The notes below the pieces were generated by a model that was not told the origin of the DNA, searched no databases, and saw only the letters and a list, made by a program, of their open reading frames with translations. The translations under genes were made by a program, and so were the position numbers. This document shows positions 1-12,500 of a stretch of 61,710 nt of DNA, piece by piece (the first letter of the stretch is position 1; each line of letters begins with the position of its first letter). Source of the DNA: Auxenochlorella pyrenoidosa (lineage: Eukaryota > Chlorophyta > Trebouxiophyceae > Chlorellales > Chlorellaceae); contig KQ482074.1 in the NCBI GenBank assembly GCA_001430745.1, positions 41,839-103,548 of the forward strand, in the 5' to 3' direction.

Positions 1-55
1 CCTCACCCACCCAGCCCCTCACCTCTCGCGCCCCTCTCCCCCTCCTCTGGTGCAG

Positions 56-1689
56 GGACCAGCTGTCCAAGCTGGCGGCGCACGTCGAGATTGCCAGCAA
101 GCTGAACACCCGCATCGACAGCGACGCGCTGGCTGAGCTGGGCAAGCTGGAGCAGGACCTGGTGTACGGCGACGCCACCTCCAAGGAGGTCATCGCGCTC
201 CTCACAGCCCACCAGGCCATCCCGGCGGCTGACAAGGTGGGCCGGCCACCCGGCGGTGTCCTCTAGGTGCCTGCAGGCGCAGCGTGCTCAGCGTGGACCC
301 ACGGTGATCGACATTGTCTGCCGTGCGACCCGGCGGTGCTGTGCTCGACGTGCTGCCTGGCTCGCCCGCCCCGCCTCTTATGCTCAGGTGCGCCTGCTGA
401 TGTGCTACAGCGCCACCCACCTGGAGAAGCTGGATGCCACGCGCGAGCAGCAGTGGCAGAAGGTGGCGCGGCTCACGCCCGACGACATGGCCTGCGTCAC
501 CAACCTCGAGTACCTGGGGGTGCCTGGTGAGCCGGCGGGGTGGGCGGGGCCTGCGCCTGCACCCGCTGCCACGCATGGGCTCCCCGCCGGTTGGTCAGGG
601 CGGGGTAGGAAGAAAGAGCGTTTGGCCGCTGAAGCACCCGGGTCGGGAAGAGCTATCGGTCATCTCCCCCGCCGCGATCCTGCCGTTGCTGGCTGCTGTT
701 GGTTCCTGCTGTGGCTGCCGTCCACTGCACCCACCCCTGAGCCCTGCCCCCCCCCGCCCCCCCCCCTCGCAGTGCGCAAGCGCAACAAGGGCGGCGGCAT
801 CACCTTTGGGCGCAAGCGGCGGCGGGCGGTGCGCAAGGACCGCGAGCCCGACGAGGACGACGCCGCCTTTGCCCTCACCCGCTTCGTGCCCATGCTGCAG
901 GAGGTGCTGGAGGATGCGGGTGGGCGGGGCGGGGCGGGGTGGGGGACATGCGGGCCTGCTCACGGCTGCTGTGCTGTGCTGCGACCTGGGCCCAAGCTCC
1001 TGCCGCCCGGGCCTCGGTTTGCCCCCCCTGGTGCGCGCCGTCAGCCTCAGCGCACCCGCCCGCCACCCTGCCCGCCCCCCGCAGCTGCCGGGCGGCTGTC
1101 CACCGATGAGTACCCGTACGTGGCCACCCCCGCCAGCCCCTCGGGCTCCCGCACCAGCCTGCCCAGCAGCGCCGACACCACACCCAAGGCGGGCGTGGGC
1201 GTCAGCGTGCGCAGCGTGCGCACCACCGGCGCCTGGGCCAAGAAGGGCGGGACCGGCGGCACGCCAGACAAGGCGGACGCGGGCAGGGTGAGCGGCAGCT
1301 GGGCTGCTGGTGGGGCAGGCAGGCAGACAGGCAGGCCGAGCAGGTCTTGTAGGTGGCGGCAGCAGATTGCATGCCTTGGCTGCCACTCGTCTTGGTGCTA
1401 GTCTCCTCCCAAGGCGGCACTTCCCCGCCAGAACTCCCCGCAGGGCCGCCGCCTGTTTGTGTTCATCGTGGGCGGGGTCACCTACAGCGAGATGCGCACC
1501 GCGCACCGCCTCAGCGCCAAGCTGGGCCGCGATGTCTTCCTGGGGGGGACGTCAGTGGTGACGCCGGCCCGCTTTCTGCGCAATGTGGCGGAGCTGTCAG
1601 CACCGCCAGAGCACACCGCACTGGAAATTGACGGCAGCAGCGGCGGCGGCGGCGGCGGTGGTGGTGGCGGCTTCTTCCGCTTCTCATGA
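56..1689 (+). CDS. SEC1: Sec1/Munc18-family protein (KEULE/SEC1-like), C-terminal part
   Basis: SM-family proteins bind syntaxins and guide SNARE-mediated vesicle fusion at the plasma membrane. Only the C-terminal part is present, because the gene enters from the left edge. Exons are 56-236, 388-526, 773-919, 1085-1287 and 1444-1689, all GT-AG and in phase. The family signature near the end (FIVGGVTYSEMR, followed by RDVFLGGTSVVTP and RFLRN) is typical of the last beta strands of Sec1 proteins, and RFVPMLQEVLEDA with STDEYPYV matches the domain-3 linker. A basic segment (FGRKRRRAVRK) precedes it. A run of about ten Gly lies next to the stop and is unusual for the family. The gene is convergent with the downstream minus-strand gene. 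Confidence 0.9.
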
Positions 1690-2044
1690 AACGGCCGTGC
1701 CTCCTGGACCTGTGACCGCACAGCTGTACCCCAGACTATCCCTGCTTGAGTCCTGCCCTGCTCACGCCCTGCTTCCTGCTGCCCTGCCAGTTCTTGCTTC
1801 CTATGTCATGCCCTCTGCACTGCCGCTCATCGTTCCCGTCCTGACCTGAAATGCCACCCAACATCTTGACCAACCCGGTCGGCTAGCTTTTGCAGAGCAT
1901 CCGATGACCCCATTTCACCCTATCTGTCCATCCACGTTTGGTTTTGACAGCCCAGGCCATGTGTAGCTTCCAGGGACAGCCAAGAGCAGGAAGATGGGCT
2001 TGAGGAAGCGAAGGAGCAGGGGAATGCACTGGGCTGGGCGCCTG
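1690..2044. other. Convergent 3' intergenic region
   Basis: This stretch lies between the stop codons of the Sec1-like gene (+) and the galactosyltransferase gene (-). It must carry both 3' UTRs. I see no coding exon, repeat or clear TGTAA motif in it. Confidence 0.6.
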
Positions 2045-5000
2045 TCAGTCGTCGCGGCCCTTGCCCCGGTAGGGGGCCGCCCCACTGGGCAGCAGGCCGC
2101 CGTTGCGCCGCACTGCCCGCTTAGCCCAGGGCAGCAGGAAGAAGGCCACTGCCAGGGTGGCCGCCCACAGCAGCACGCCAAACAGGCCCAGCCGCGAGGC
2201 GCCCAGGGAGGCGTCATCCCCCTCGTCCAGCCGCTTGACGGTACCGTGCGTCTCGCCCAGCCGCAAGCGGGCAGCCCCAGCGCCGTTGATGAGCTGCCCC
2301 CGCAGCCGTCCCTCGTCCAGCAGCGCGTCGGCAGCGGCGCCCGCCTGGTCGGCCGTGCCCTCGGCGCCACCCTCATCCCCATCCAGCCCCTGCCGCAGCA
2401 CCTCCTCGTCCTCGTGCAGCTGCTGCTCCTGGCGCTGCCCGAGCTCGCCGCCCGCCGCAGCCCCCTGGCCCTCCTCGCCGCCACCCCTAGCCGCCTTGCC
2501 CGCGCCGCCGGCTGCGCGCTGCTGGCCGGCCACCGCGCCCGCCGCCGCCTTGGGCTCATACTTCTCGCCCTTGGCGGCCAGCCGCAGGCACTCCTTCACC
2601 TGCAATGCGAGCACATAGGATTGGTGCGAGTCTGCGCACACAGCACCTGGCGTGTAGAGGGCACAGCAGCACACAACCCCATCCAATGGACCCCTGGGCC
2701 GCACTCCCAGCGCGACCGGCGGCCCCTTGAGCAGCCCCACGCTCCAACCCACCTGGTCCATCGTCCAGTCCGGGTGGCCGGTGCACATCTTGCGGAGCTC
2801 CTTGGCGGCGCCCACCAGCGCGGCGTCGTGGGCGCCACCGCCGCGCAGGCGGGTGAGGGAGTCCTTCACCACGCCCTTGGCCTGCTGCGCACCGCCGCCC
2901 ACCACCGCGTCCTGCACAGGACAAAGAAAGTGGACACCAGGCGTGGGGGCAGGTCGGCAACAGCAAGCACAAGTGGAAAGCTGCTGCTGGGCGATGCCAA
3001 GCATCAACTGCCGCCAGATATGCTGCAAGCTCAGGTTGGCCCGCCACGCAAAGCCCCTCCTGCTGGTGCCCACCTGCTGCTGCCCGTTGGCCCCAGCTGC
3101 GCCCTCTGCATCAGCAGCAATGGCCTTGGCCCCTTGAGCTGCCTTGCGACGTGGCTGGCAGCGCTGCATGAGAGAGAGGGCGGGAAGCAGGGAGGCATTT
3201 GCCAGTGCTCGGGTGCGCTGCTGGGCCTGCAGCCTGCAACAGCGCAATCCTTCTGGCCGTGCAAGGCGATGCAGGGTGCCTGGCCGCGAGCGCTCACCTT
3301 GCAGGACAGCATGCAGCTGTCAAACATGAAGCCCTGCGGGGGGTGCATGGGAGAAGAGGGCGGGTGGCTGTCATCAGCCTCCAACAAGCGGTCTGACTGG
3401 CCACCAACACTTGCGCTGCTGATTGCAGGAGGCTGCCCCCTGCCCTGCCTCATGGCAGGCACACAGCCGACCTGGTTCTTCTCGCACTCGCCCGCCGCCG
3501 CCCACCGCGCGCAGCGCTCATCTGCAGGTAGCGCAGCCGCCGCCGGGTGCAGCTCAGCAAAGCCGCAGAGCTGGGGGGACAGGCCGGCAAGCCTTCAAAG
3601 AGTGAGCCGACAGGGCCGACAGCAGCTGGCCCCACAGGCGGCCCCCAGCCCGCACCTGTGTCGCGGCAGGGGTCTGGGAGCGTCGCCTCCAGCTCCCTGA
3701 AGGCCTCGTCGTAGTCGCGCAGCAGCTGCTCAGCCTGCAGGGCTTGCAGAGGACAGCCGACAGGTGAACACGCAAGGCGGCGGCACGGCGCAGCATGCAA
3801 AGTGCGAACCCTGCTGAAACTTCGGGGAAGGTCCGATGGTGAGTTAGGCTGCGGCGCGCCTTCAAGCTGCTCATGGGGGGCCCCGTGCCGCCGGCCGTTG
3901 TGCACAGCCAGCCCGCGGCCCAGCCCCCACCCTAGCCCACCCCACCTTGCTGCACTCCCTCTCCAGCTCCTCGCTGGGGGGGCACACCCGGCGGAAGCGC
4001 TCGCAGAATGCGGCGTTGAGGGTGATGATCACCTGCGGGGTGGGTTGGGTGGGAATGGGGGAGGGGGCCGGTGAACGCGGGCATGCTTGCTCGCTCGAGT
4101 GCCAAGGCAGTGGAGCAACCATGGCGACAGGGCCGGCAGGCGCCTCCTGCCTGCCATCGCCCTGCCTGGGACTGGCCAGCCCGCGGCCCCCCGCCCCACC
4201 TCGATGGACATGAGGTCCCGCAGCAGTGCGGTGCCGGTGGTCTTGAAGGAGCGCGGGTGCGGCGGGTGGGCAAACAGGCCCTTGCGCGACTCCCGAGGGT
4301 TGGCGCTGCAGCCGGGTGGGGCCAGGTGGGGGCAGGCGTGGGCACGCCAGCGGCACAGCGCAGCGGCGCACAGCAGGCTGGCGGGGCTGCAGCCAGCCGG
4401 GTCGCGCCGCCCCCGCCCCGCTCACCCAATCTGCCAGGGCGGGCAGGACAGCGGGTCGAACTGGTAGTGCCAGTGCTTGTCAAAGGAGTAGTCGGTGCCG
4501 GGCACGCGCCACAGCAGGCCGTAGTGCAGCACGTGGGGGGGCTCTGCGGTGGGCAAGGGACAGGGGGGCGCAGCCGGCGCGGACAGTCGGGTGCTGGCTG
4601 CAGGCGTGACGCCGGCTGGCAGCTCCTGTTCTCCGGTCACTTGCATTGCTCGTTCGCGGCCTGGTCTCAGGCCGCCCCTCGGCCCCCCCAGCCTGTGACA
4701 CCATGCAGCCCTGCCTCACCCGCCACCTCGTAGCCCGGGTACAGCATGGCGGTGTGATGCACCGTGTGCCACACATCCGCGGTGGCGCAGCCGTACGAGT
4801 AGCCTGCGAGGGGGCACTGGGGAGTGCGCCTCGGACAAACACCGCGGGTAGCTGGCATGCTGCAGGGCTGCAGCGGGCCTGACGAGCATCCTGCTCCGCC
4901 CTACACGCCAGCTGCTGCTGTGGCGCTGGGCGCAGACCAGGGGAGGCTGCTTGATCACATGCTATGCGCGCAACTAGCAAACCATGCAGTGGGGCAGAGG

Positions 5001-7205
5001 TGATGCAGCGGCGGCGCCTGACTGCCACGGCGGGCGCGGGGCCCAACCCAGCGCACCGGCACCCAGGGCGGTCCCGTGCTCACCATACATCTCCGAGATC
5101 CAGGGCCGGTCGCCCTTGTGTGTGGAGTACGCGTCGCCGGTCAGCTCCCACGCCTGCAGCCCCAACCCCGGTACGCAGCACCCGTCAGGCACAGGGCCTG
5201 CCAGCTCCACGCGCCGTGCTTGCCGCCGCAAGCGCTGACAGTGCTGGCATGCAGGCACGGCCGCCTGCTTCCTTCATGTCCAGCCACCTGGGCATGCATT
5301 CCAGCAACCCCAGGCTTCGTGCCTTGCAAGCAGGCACGATGCGCCAGCACACCCACTCCTCTGCCAACCCTCCCCCCGCTCAAACTCACGTCGGGGTCGA
5401 AGCGCACAGCCTCTGTGAACTTGAGCCAGTGCGGCGCCACGCGGCGCAGGTCCTCCCGGTGCATCAGGGTGAAGCCGCCCACCTGGTCGCCGCGCCGCCC
5501 GCGCGGGCCTGCCCCGGGGGGGGGGAGGAGCGCGCGCAGGCGGGTGCTGTTGACTTCCCGGGCCCCATCTGGGCTGCCAGTCTGCGGGCCTGCATCCCTG
5601 ACGCGCCTGCATGCCCTGGGTCAGTTCTGGCTTGCACCTGCCGCCAGGTTGGGACGCACTCAGGCTGCACACGCCTCAGGCTCTGCGACACCATGGCTCC
5701 CTGCCAGCGTGCGAAGGCAACGCACGCCCACCTGCAATTGTGTCATTACGCGGCTTCACATACGGCACGTGCTTCATGGCCAGCTTGTTCTTGACCCCCT
5801 TCATGTACCTTCAGCAGCAGGGCGGGGCAGTCGAGATGGGACGTTGTGGTTGGAGGCGGAAGCAGTGCTGGGAGGGGCGTAGCGGCATGGCGCAACGCCC
5901 AGGTGGCCCCAGCAGGCTTTGGGCTGCCCTCAGCCCGCCCAGCAGGCCTCTGCCTGTTGCCTGCCTCACCCAAAGTACGCGGCGCAGGCCAGGCCCGGCT
6001 TCGCTCCCACATCCTGAGGGGGGGTTGAGTGGTGCACAGAGAGGGCGCGCTTCAGCCACATGCCTCCAGGGTGCCTCGCCTGCACCTCTGCCGAGCCCTC
6101 TGCTGCATGCACTTGCCTCCACCCGCACTGCCCGCCGGCTCACCTCTGCCGTGAAGGGCGTGCGCATGATCATGTCTGCATCGATGACCAGCACATAATC
6201 CTCCTTCACCTTGTTCTTGGCCAGCTGCAGGAGGGGGGTGGACAGCGCAATCGCAGACGCCTCACAGGCGGACACTCGCCGCATGCCCCGCCCTCACAGT
6301 CTTCACAGGCGCCCGGCGTGAATGCCCACGAGCCAGGCAAAAGAACCGACCATGGCTCGGCAGTTGCTGCCTGCACAAGTTCCTGCGCCAGCCAGCCCTG
6401 TACTGCACCCCGCTGCGTGTCCGCGATCGTGCGTCACGCTCACCTGGGCCCAGCCAGTGATGGATGTCAGCGCGGGAGCCGAACACCCACAACCGCCCCT
6501 GTGGCCCGGGTGCTCAGCTGAGGGGCCGATTGCCAGCTCCCTTCAGAACCCCACCCCCACCCACCCAGTCGATGATGGCCAGTGGCTTGTTGTAGGCGCT
6601 GTACACGTCGCCCAGCCGGGGGTGGTGGGTGAAGGAGGGGGCCACGTGGGTGGGCACCAGGTCGCGGTCCGCCTCTGGCAGCCGCTCATACTCCTCGGGG
6701 GTGCAGCACATGATGCGCGTGATGGGGCCCGGCTGCCCCGAGCGCCTGTGGCTGAAGAACATGCCTGCAGGGGTGGCAGCGGTGCCAAGCCTTCACCGAT
6801 CAGTGGCTGCGGCAGTAGAAGGCAGGCAAGCCGGCTGGCAGGGTGCAGGAAGTGCCTGCTTGCGGCAGGGCAGCACTGTCGCCACAGACACGAGAGGAAA
6901 CGTCCGTTCCAGGGCATGGAAGGGGGCGCCCGCCCGCCCAGTGCGGCACTCACCCAGCGTCTGCCAGCTGAAGTAGGGGGAGCACTCTGTGGTGATCACC
7001 TGCGCCCAGAAAGTATTGCAGAACAGAGGCCAGGCAGCTTCAGAGCACGGCAGCGTGCGGCGGAGCAGGCACACGAGCAGCGCATTAGGCAAGGCGGCTG
7101 AATTCCCCAACCCATCGCGCTCACTGTGTGGATGGAAGCCTCGCTCCAGGCCTTGGGCACTGCTGCACCTAACAGCAGGCCCAATAGCAGGAGCGGCGCC
7201 CTCAT
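2045..7205 (-). CDS. SERGT1: Peptidyl serine O-galactosyltransferase (SERGT1/SGT1 type)
   Basis: The enzyme adds galactose to serine in hydroxyproline-rich glycoproteins in the ER/Golgi. Eighteen exons, 5' to 3': 7205-7125, 6999-6954, 6764-6565, 6224-6144, 6013-5970, 5808-5732, 5508-5390, 5153-5084, 4803-4720, 4543-4426, 4305-4200, 4032-3946, 3734-3656, 3521-3472, 3333-3298, 3163-3074, 2911-2753, 2599-2045. The frame closes at 693 residues. A signal peptide starts at the ATG at 7205 (MRAPLLLLGLLLG); an in-frame upstream GTG is not a plausible start. Seen: IHTVITTECSPYFSWQT, the DxD motif in VLVIDADMIM (about residue 124), GDQVGGFTLMH, and WISEMYGYSYG. An ShKT Cys module spans residues about 394-424 across three small exons. 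A C-terminal membrane helix lies near 646-667 with a short basic tail, giving type I topology as in the family. Confidence 0.9.
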
Positions 7206-7723
7206 CGAGGCGCTGCCCACCCGCTGCTGCCGCCTGCCCGGGAGTGGCGGTTCAGCGCCAAAGGGCAGCAAGAAGGATGCTGCCACGCTCTACGCTTGGC
7301 AAGGCTGCCGGCCGATATTGCGCTGCCCTTTCGAGTGACGGTCCCCAGTCTGTGAGGGCAGGGAAGGGTGGCCGAGTTCGAGCTCCAAAACGAGATGCCT
7401 TCTCCTCAGCAGAGCTCCGCAGATGTTAAATCCGTAATAGATCGCGGAGAGGGCCAGGATGGTCCACTCCGTCGCTTGGCGCGATCAAAGAGCAGCAGCG
7501 ACTGACTGGATAGGGTACCCACGATGATCCCTGCGCCAACAACGACGGCAGGACGGCAGCGTGGCAATGGCCAGTTGTAGCCAGCTACAGGGCCTGTCGT
7601 GCCGCCCGCCGCCGCATTTACTGCAGCGCCCCGCTCGCATGTTGCAGCCGAATTCCCGTGCCCGGCTGCGCGTCAGGGCATGTGCATGTGTTTACAGAGC
7701 AAAGGGTTGCAAACCCATCAGCG
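7206..7723. other. Intergenic: SERGT1-like promoter and RRP8 3' UTR
   Basis: About 520 bases between the start of the galactosyltransferase gene and the stop of RRP8, both on the minus strand. It should hold the promoter of the former and the 3' UTR of the latter. Apart from the TGTAA at 7692-7696 (minus strand), I see no motif or exon. Confidence 0.55.
7692..7696 (-). terminator. Putative polyadenylation signal TGTAA (RRP8)
   Basis: TGTAA, the usual green-algal polyadenylation motif, lies about 28 bases beyond the RRP8 stop codon on the same strand. Confidence 0.45.
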
Positions 7724-9187
7724 CTACCGCTTCTTGTACTGGCATGCGCGCAGCTCTGGCCAGGCAATCCTCTGCTTGCCGCCGCCGCTGCCGCCCTGCC
7801 GCTGCGCCTCCAGCACAAAAAAGTGCGAGTTGGAGGTGTCCTTGCGGCGCACCGCAAAGCCCAACGCGCCCAGCGCGGCCTCAAAGGCCGGCAGCACGCT
7901 GCGCCCGCCGTCGTCCACAAAGCGCGACTGCACCTCGGCTATCCACAGCCACCCTGCTGGCTTGAGCACGCGCGCCGCCTCCTCGAGGAAGGATCCGTAG
8001 TCGGTGCCCATCAGGGACAGGCAGAAGACGGCAGCGTCCACGGCGCCGGCGTCCAGCGGCAGCGCGGCCATGTTGCAGGCCACCACCCCGGGGGCGGTCT
8101 CTGCCAGGTCAAATGAGTGCACACAGTAGCCGCGCGGCCCCAGCGTGGCGGCAATCTTGGCGTCGCCGCAGCCCAGGTCGGCGACCGCCCAGCCGGGTGG
8201 GCGGCGGCGCAGCCACGCGATGGCCTGGTCCACCGGCTGCACCGGCCACCCCTTGGTCTGCTCGCGGAAGCCTGCGGTGTGTGTGGGGGGTAGGGGGGGG
8301 GCAAGGAGAGAGGCAGATGTCAGCAGGGAGCAGAAACAGGGGCATCCTCAGTTGGGGACCGGCTAGGTGGTCCCGGTGCCCAAACTGGGGCGCAGCACGG
8401 TCCAGCCCGGTGCACTCGCAGGGCAGCACCAGCATGGTCCAGCGGTCCTCGAAGTCATGTTGGCACCGCTCCACTAAGCAGCAGGCCATCTGAGCCGCCC
8501 TGCCTTGCATAGGCCGCTGCCCTGGACCCTGGCTCCTTCCTGTGCGCCCTGCACCACCCGGCCCGTGCCTGCGCCTCCCTGCCCACCCCCCAGCCCACCC
8601 TCGTGGTACTGCTCCATCAGCTCCGGCTCCCGCTGAACCATGGTGAGCGCTGCCGCGCCGTCGCTGGTGTACAGCGTCTCATTCAGCCATCGGAAGCGCC
8701 CACCCTGCAGCCGCGCGCGCATCTGGGCCAGCAGGCCGCCGCCGCCTGCAGTGTGCGAGGAGGGCCGCCTCAGTTGAGCCCACAACGGGGGTTGAGCAGG
8801 CCTGCCCAGGACAAACTTGCGCTCCTTTGAGCCTTAAGAACAGGACCGTGTCTCACCTTTACCCTTTTTGCCCCCGCCAAGGGCCGAGCGAGCGGGGGGT
8901 GCAAATGGCGAGCCGCCGCTGCCGCTGCCGCTGGGCGGTGGTCGAGGAGGAGGCGCCGCCTGCTGCTGCTGCTGCGGGGCGTCGGCCTGCACTCCCACTG
9001 TGTCGTCAAAGTCCTGCGCTGCATGCTGTTGCCGCTTGGCCTTGCGCCGCTTCTTCTTTTGCTTGCCGTCGGCAGCATGAGTGCGGTGCAGCTGCTGGGT
9101 GGGCTGTGGCGGATTGGAGGGCTTCCCCGCCTCTGGCTTGAATTTGTTCTTGCTCTTGCGGCGCTTGGCGGGCGGTGCAGACTCCAT
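7724..9187 (-). CDS. RRP8: Ribosomal RNA-processing protein 8, SAM-dependent methyltransferase
   Basis: RRP8 (nucleomethylin) makes N1-methyladenosine in 25S/28S rRNA in the nucleolus. Exons are 9187-8857, 8745-8599 and 8271-7724, giving 341 residues with phases closing exactly. The first 110 residues are basic and low complexity (AKRRKSKNKFK, KQKKKRRKAKR, a Gln run), which suits a nucleolar signal. The catalytic domain starts at FRWLNETLYTS. It carries SAM motif I (VADLGCGDAKI), the acidic loop HSFDLA, and the RRP8 hallmark FCLSLMGTDYGSFLEEA, followed by RVLKPAGWLWIAEV. The start is the ATG at 9187; the upstream in-frame GTG is ignored. Confidence 0.93.
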
Positions 9188-9517
9188 GGCCACTGCTGGC
9201 GGCTCGACCGCTCACTGTGGTTCAGCCTGGTCTCTGGCAGATGATGTACGGCGTCAAGCAGAAGGTATGACGTGTTTGCATGTGTGGGGAGTCGCCCAGG
9301 GCAGTGGGCTTGGTAAGGCGCCGGCGCTCTGCCCGCTGCCTCAGAGAGCACTCAAGCGCAGGCAGATTGATGCAGCAAGCGCATTGTGGATCTGGTGCAA
9401 TGCGTCCTTAAGATGCGTCAATCACCGAATGTTGATTGTGGTGGCTACACATGCTCAGTCGATCATGTCACACCCAAGCAGCATACGAATGTGGAGCACA
9501 CCACCCTTCGAGGGCCG
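9188..9517. other. Short intergenic region upstream of RRP8
   Basis: About 330 bases hold the RRP8 promoter and the 3' UTR of the upstream SMCHD1-like gene, both on the minus strand. I see no other feature. Confidence 0.5.
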
Positions 9518-12500
9518 CTATCCCCTGCGCCGTCGCTTGCTCCTGGCAGCAGTGGGCTGGTCTGCCCCTTCCTGCTCATGCTGCTCAGCCGCCCCCGCCC
9601 CATCCTCCTCGGTCTCCTCCTGCTGCTGGCGCCGCGCTCGCCGCTTGCGCCCCGACCCTCCTGCATGGGGGCAAGGGCTGGTGCTGGCGACAACTTCATC
9701 CACTGGTACCAATAAAGCCCCTGCAAGCTGCATGCATGCATCCCAGAGATGCCTTGGGAACAAATCTCTCGAGGACACAGCCACCATGTGGGAGCGTCCA
9801 TGAAGCTCTGTGCCCCCACCTGTTCCATGCGCGCCAGCCCCTCCTCCCGCTCCTGCCGCTGCCGCTGCCGCCATGTCACCCAGCGCCAGCTGCGCCTCCA
9901 GCTCCGCCAGCTCCGCCTCCACCTCCTCCAGCTGCCCGCGGCACCCAGCTTCTGCTTGTTTAGCCTCCGCCTGCAGGTGCAGTGAGTTGCGGGGCGTGAA
10001 CGCTGTCTCAGGCAGGCGCAGCACCATCATTCGCGGGGCATGAGGGCCGATTAGCACTTGGGAGCCAACACTTCATTTCCCTGCTGTCCTGACCGGCCAG
10101 GCAGGCAGCACACCTGCGCTTCTGTTGCCGCTGCATCCGCCTGGTCCCGGGACCGCAACAGCTGCACCCACTCCTCTAGCGCTGCCACCTGCTCTGCTGC
10201 CGCCGCTGCCGCTGGATCCTGCACGAATCGAGAGGGTTGGGTGTGAGCAGGCCTGGTGTGCCTCACCCCACTCGCCCCAACAAGCGATACCAGCTCCCTC
10301 AAGCAAGGTGGTCGGCACACCAGGCAGAGGCTTGAGCCCCTTTTTGCAACCCTCCCTTGTGCGGCCGCCCTCACCTCGCCCACCGCGCCGCCGCTGCCAA
10401 ACCGCACGTCTGCCTGCTCCAGCGGGACCACCCGGAAGGAGGCGCCGCTGACAATGCCATGGGAGGTGATGCGCCGGCCGTCCAGGGTCAGGATGGTGCC
10501 GGCGCTGGTCCTCAGCTTCTGCGGGGCGCGCAGGCGCAGGCGGGCAGGCGCACGCGCAAGGCGATGGCCTGTCAGTGTCACAGCGTCAATCGTGCCTGGC
10601 CATAGGTGCTGCCACAGCTGCATGGCATGTGCACCATCGCCTGCACCAGGCCCATCGGCAGCACAAACCCCTCTGGCGCCCTCTCGTCACCCACCCCCCG
10701 CCACCAGCCCCACCCACCGTGGACAGGAACTCTCGGTACTCCTCCGCCTCCTCCAGCCGCTCAAACACCAGCGCCCCGCCCAGCAGGTTGGACAGCAGCA
10801 AGGCGCGGTGCCCGCGGTGCAGCGGCCGCACAAGGTTGCACGCGTAGCCCAGGCAGCCGCGCGGCCAGTCGGTGGCAGTCATGCCCACGCCTTCGGCTGT
10901 ACAAGAGGCGGGGGGGAGGGGGTGGGGGGGTGCGCTGTGGAGCATGGCCAGCCGGCTGGCATGAACAGCAATCAATCAAAGGAGAAGGCAGGCAGCGTTG
11001 CGTCATCAGACCGCGATGGACCAAAACTATCCAAGCAAGCCACTCACCCCTGTCCCGCATTTTACTGATGGCAATGGTGTGCGGCAGTGGCAGCGCGAGC
11101 GGTGGGTCTGCGCCACGGCAGGCGGCCCGCTGCAGCGCGTGCGCCCGCTCACTGGCCCCCGCAAAGCCCGGCGAGTCGCCCGCCTTTGCGGCGCCAGCCA
11201 CCAGCATGGACATGGGCAGCATGTCAGGCGGGGCCAGCCGCTTCTGGGCCAGCAGCGCGGACAGGCGCTGCCGCGCCGCCGAGTCGGCCAGCACCACCGT
11301 GGTCAGCATGCTGCGGTAGCTGCCAGCCAGCACAGCAGAGAGGGCCGCGTCATCCACGGTGGCCAGCTGCGCAAACACGCCCACCAGGCCAGGGTCGCCT
11401 GCGGTAGGGGACCCAGGCACAGGGGGCAAGTGATGCCGGATGTATGCAGGTCCACAGCAGCCGCTACCAACCCCGCTTGCTGCAGCGCGCACCTCCTCCC
11501 AAGCTGCAGGTGCCCGTTTGCGCACTCTGGCTGTCCTGCACCCAGGCACACCTGACTGCAGCAGGCGGTCAATGGACACTGTGCTCTGAGCCTTCTGCGA
11601 GCCGTAGCGCGCCTCAAGTGCCTCGGGCGCCTCAGCTGCTGCCGCCGCCTCGGCTGCACGCCGAGCTGTCGCCAACGCCTTTTCGGCGGAGCGTATGCTG
11701 CTGGGCGGGGGCCCTCCCAGGCCCAGGCCCTTCTCCTTGCTGGCCATCAACTGCAGCAGAGGGCCCAGTGTACAGCGGTACTGGGGGGCCAGGCTTAGCC
11801 TCACATGCACATCTGCACCGCTGCAGGGCAGGCGGGAAGTAGCAGCAACTCCCTGCCGTTTCCTCACCTCCTGCACTCGCTGCTGCTCTTGCTGAGCACT
11901 CTGCAGTGCCTGCTGCGCATCGCCGAGACGTTGGGCAAGCTCATCCCGCCGCTGCGCCAGCTGACCCTGCTGCTGGTTGAGCTTCTCAATGTGTGCAAAC
12001 CTGCAGAAGTGGGGTGATGGTTGAGGGCCGTGCAGCAGATATGCGAGTACATGTAGAAAGCTGACGAGCAGCATGGCAAAGCAGGCGCACTGATGGGATG
12101 GCCTCACGCTCCCAACACATCGCACCTAGCTGCATCATCGGAGAACAGCACAGGGCAGCTCCAGCACAATGCCCAGCCGTCACTATCTGTCTCCAGCTCA
12201 TGTGCTGAGCTCGGGTACAGGCCCAGCGCCTCGCACAACAGCTCGCACTCCAGGGCGCCGCTTGCGGCACGGCCTGCGGCATGAAGGCGCACAGATTGAT
12301 GGCAGGTCCAAAGCAAGGTGAGCAGCTGATGACAGGCAGGCATGCGCGAAAGTGAGCAGCTGCATGGCAACAAGGAAGGCAGGCCACTCCAGAGCTTGGT
12401 GCAGCATGCGAGCAGGTGTGCTGAGCAGCGGTGGGTAGGCTGCAGAGGAGGCGGGCTGAGCACTTGGACACAACATTTGTTCAGCCCTAAGCGCACCAGA

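Noticed and set aside
7206..7286. N-terminal extension of the galactosyltransferase starting at 7286
   Set aside because: That start is GTG. The first ATG at 7205 begins a proper signal peptide.
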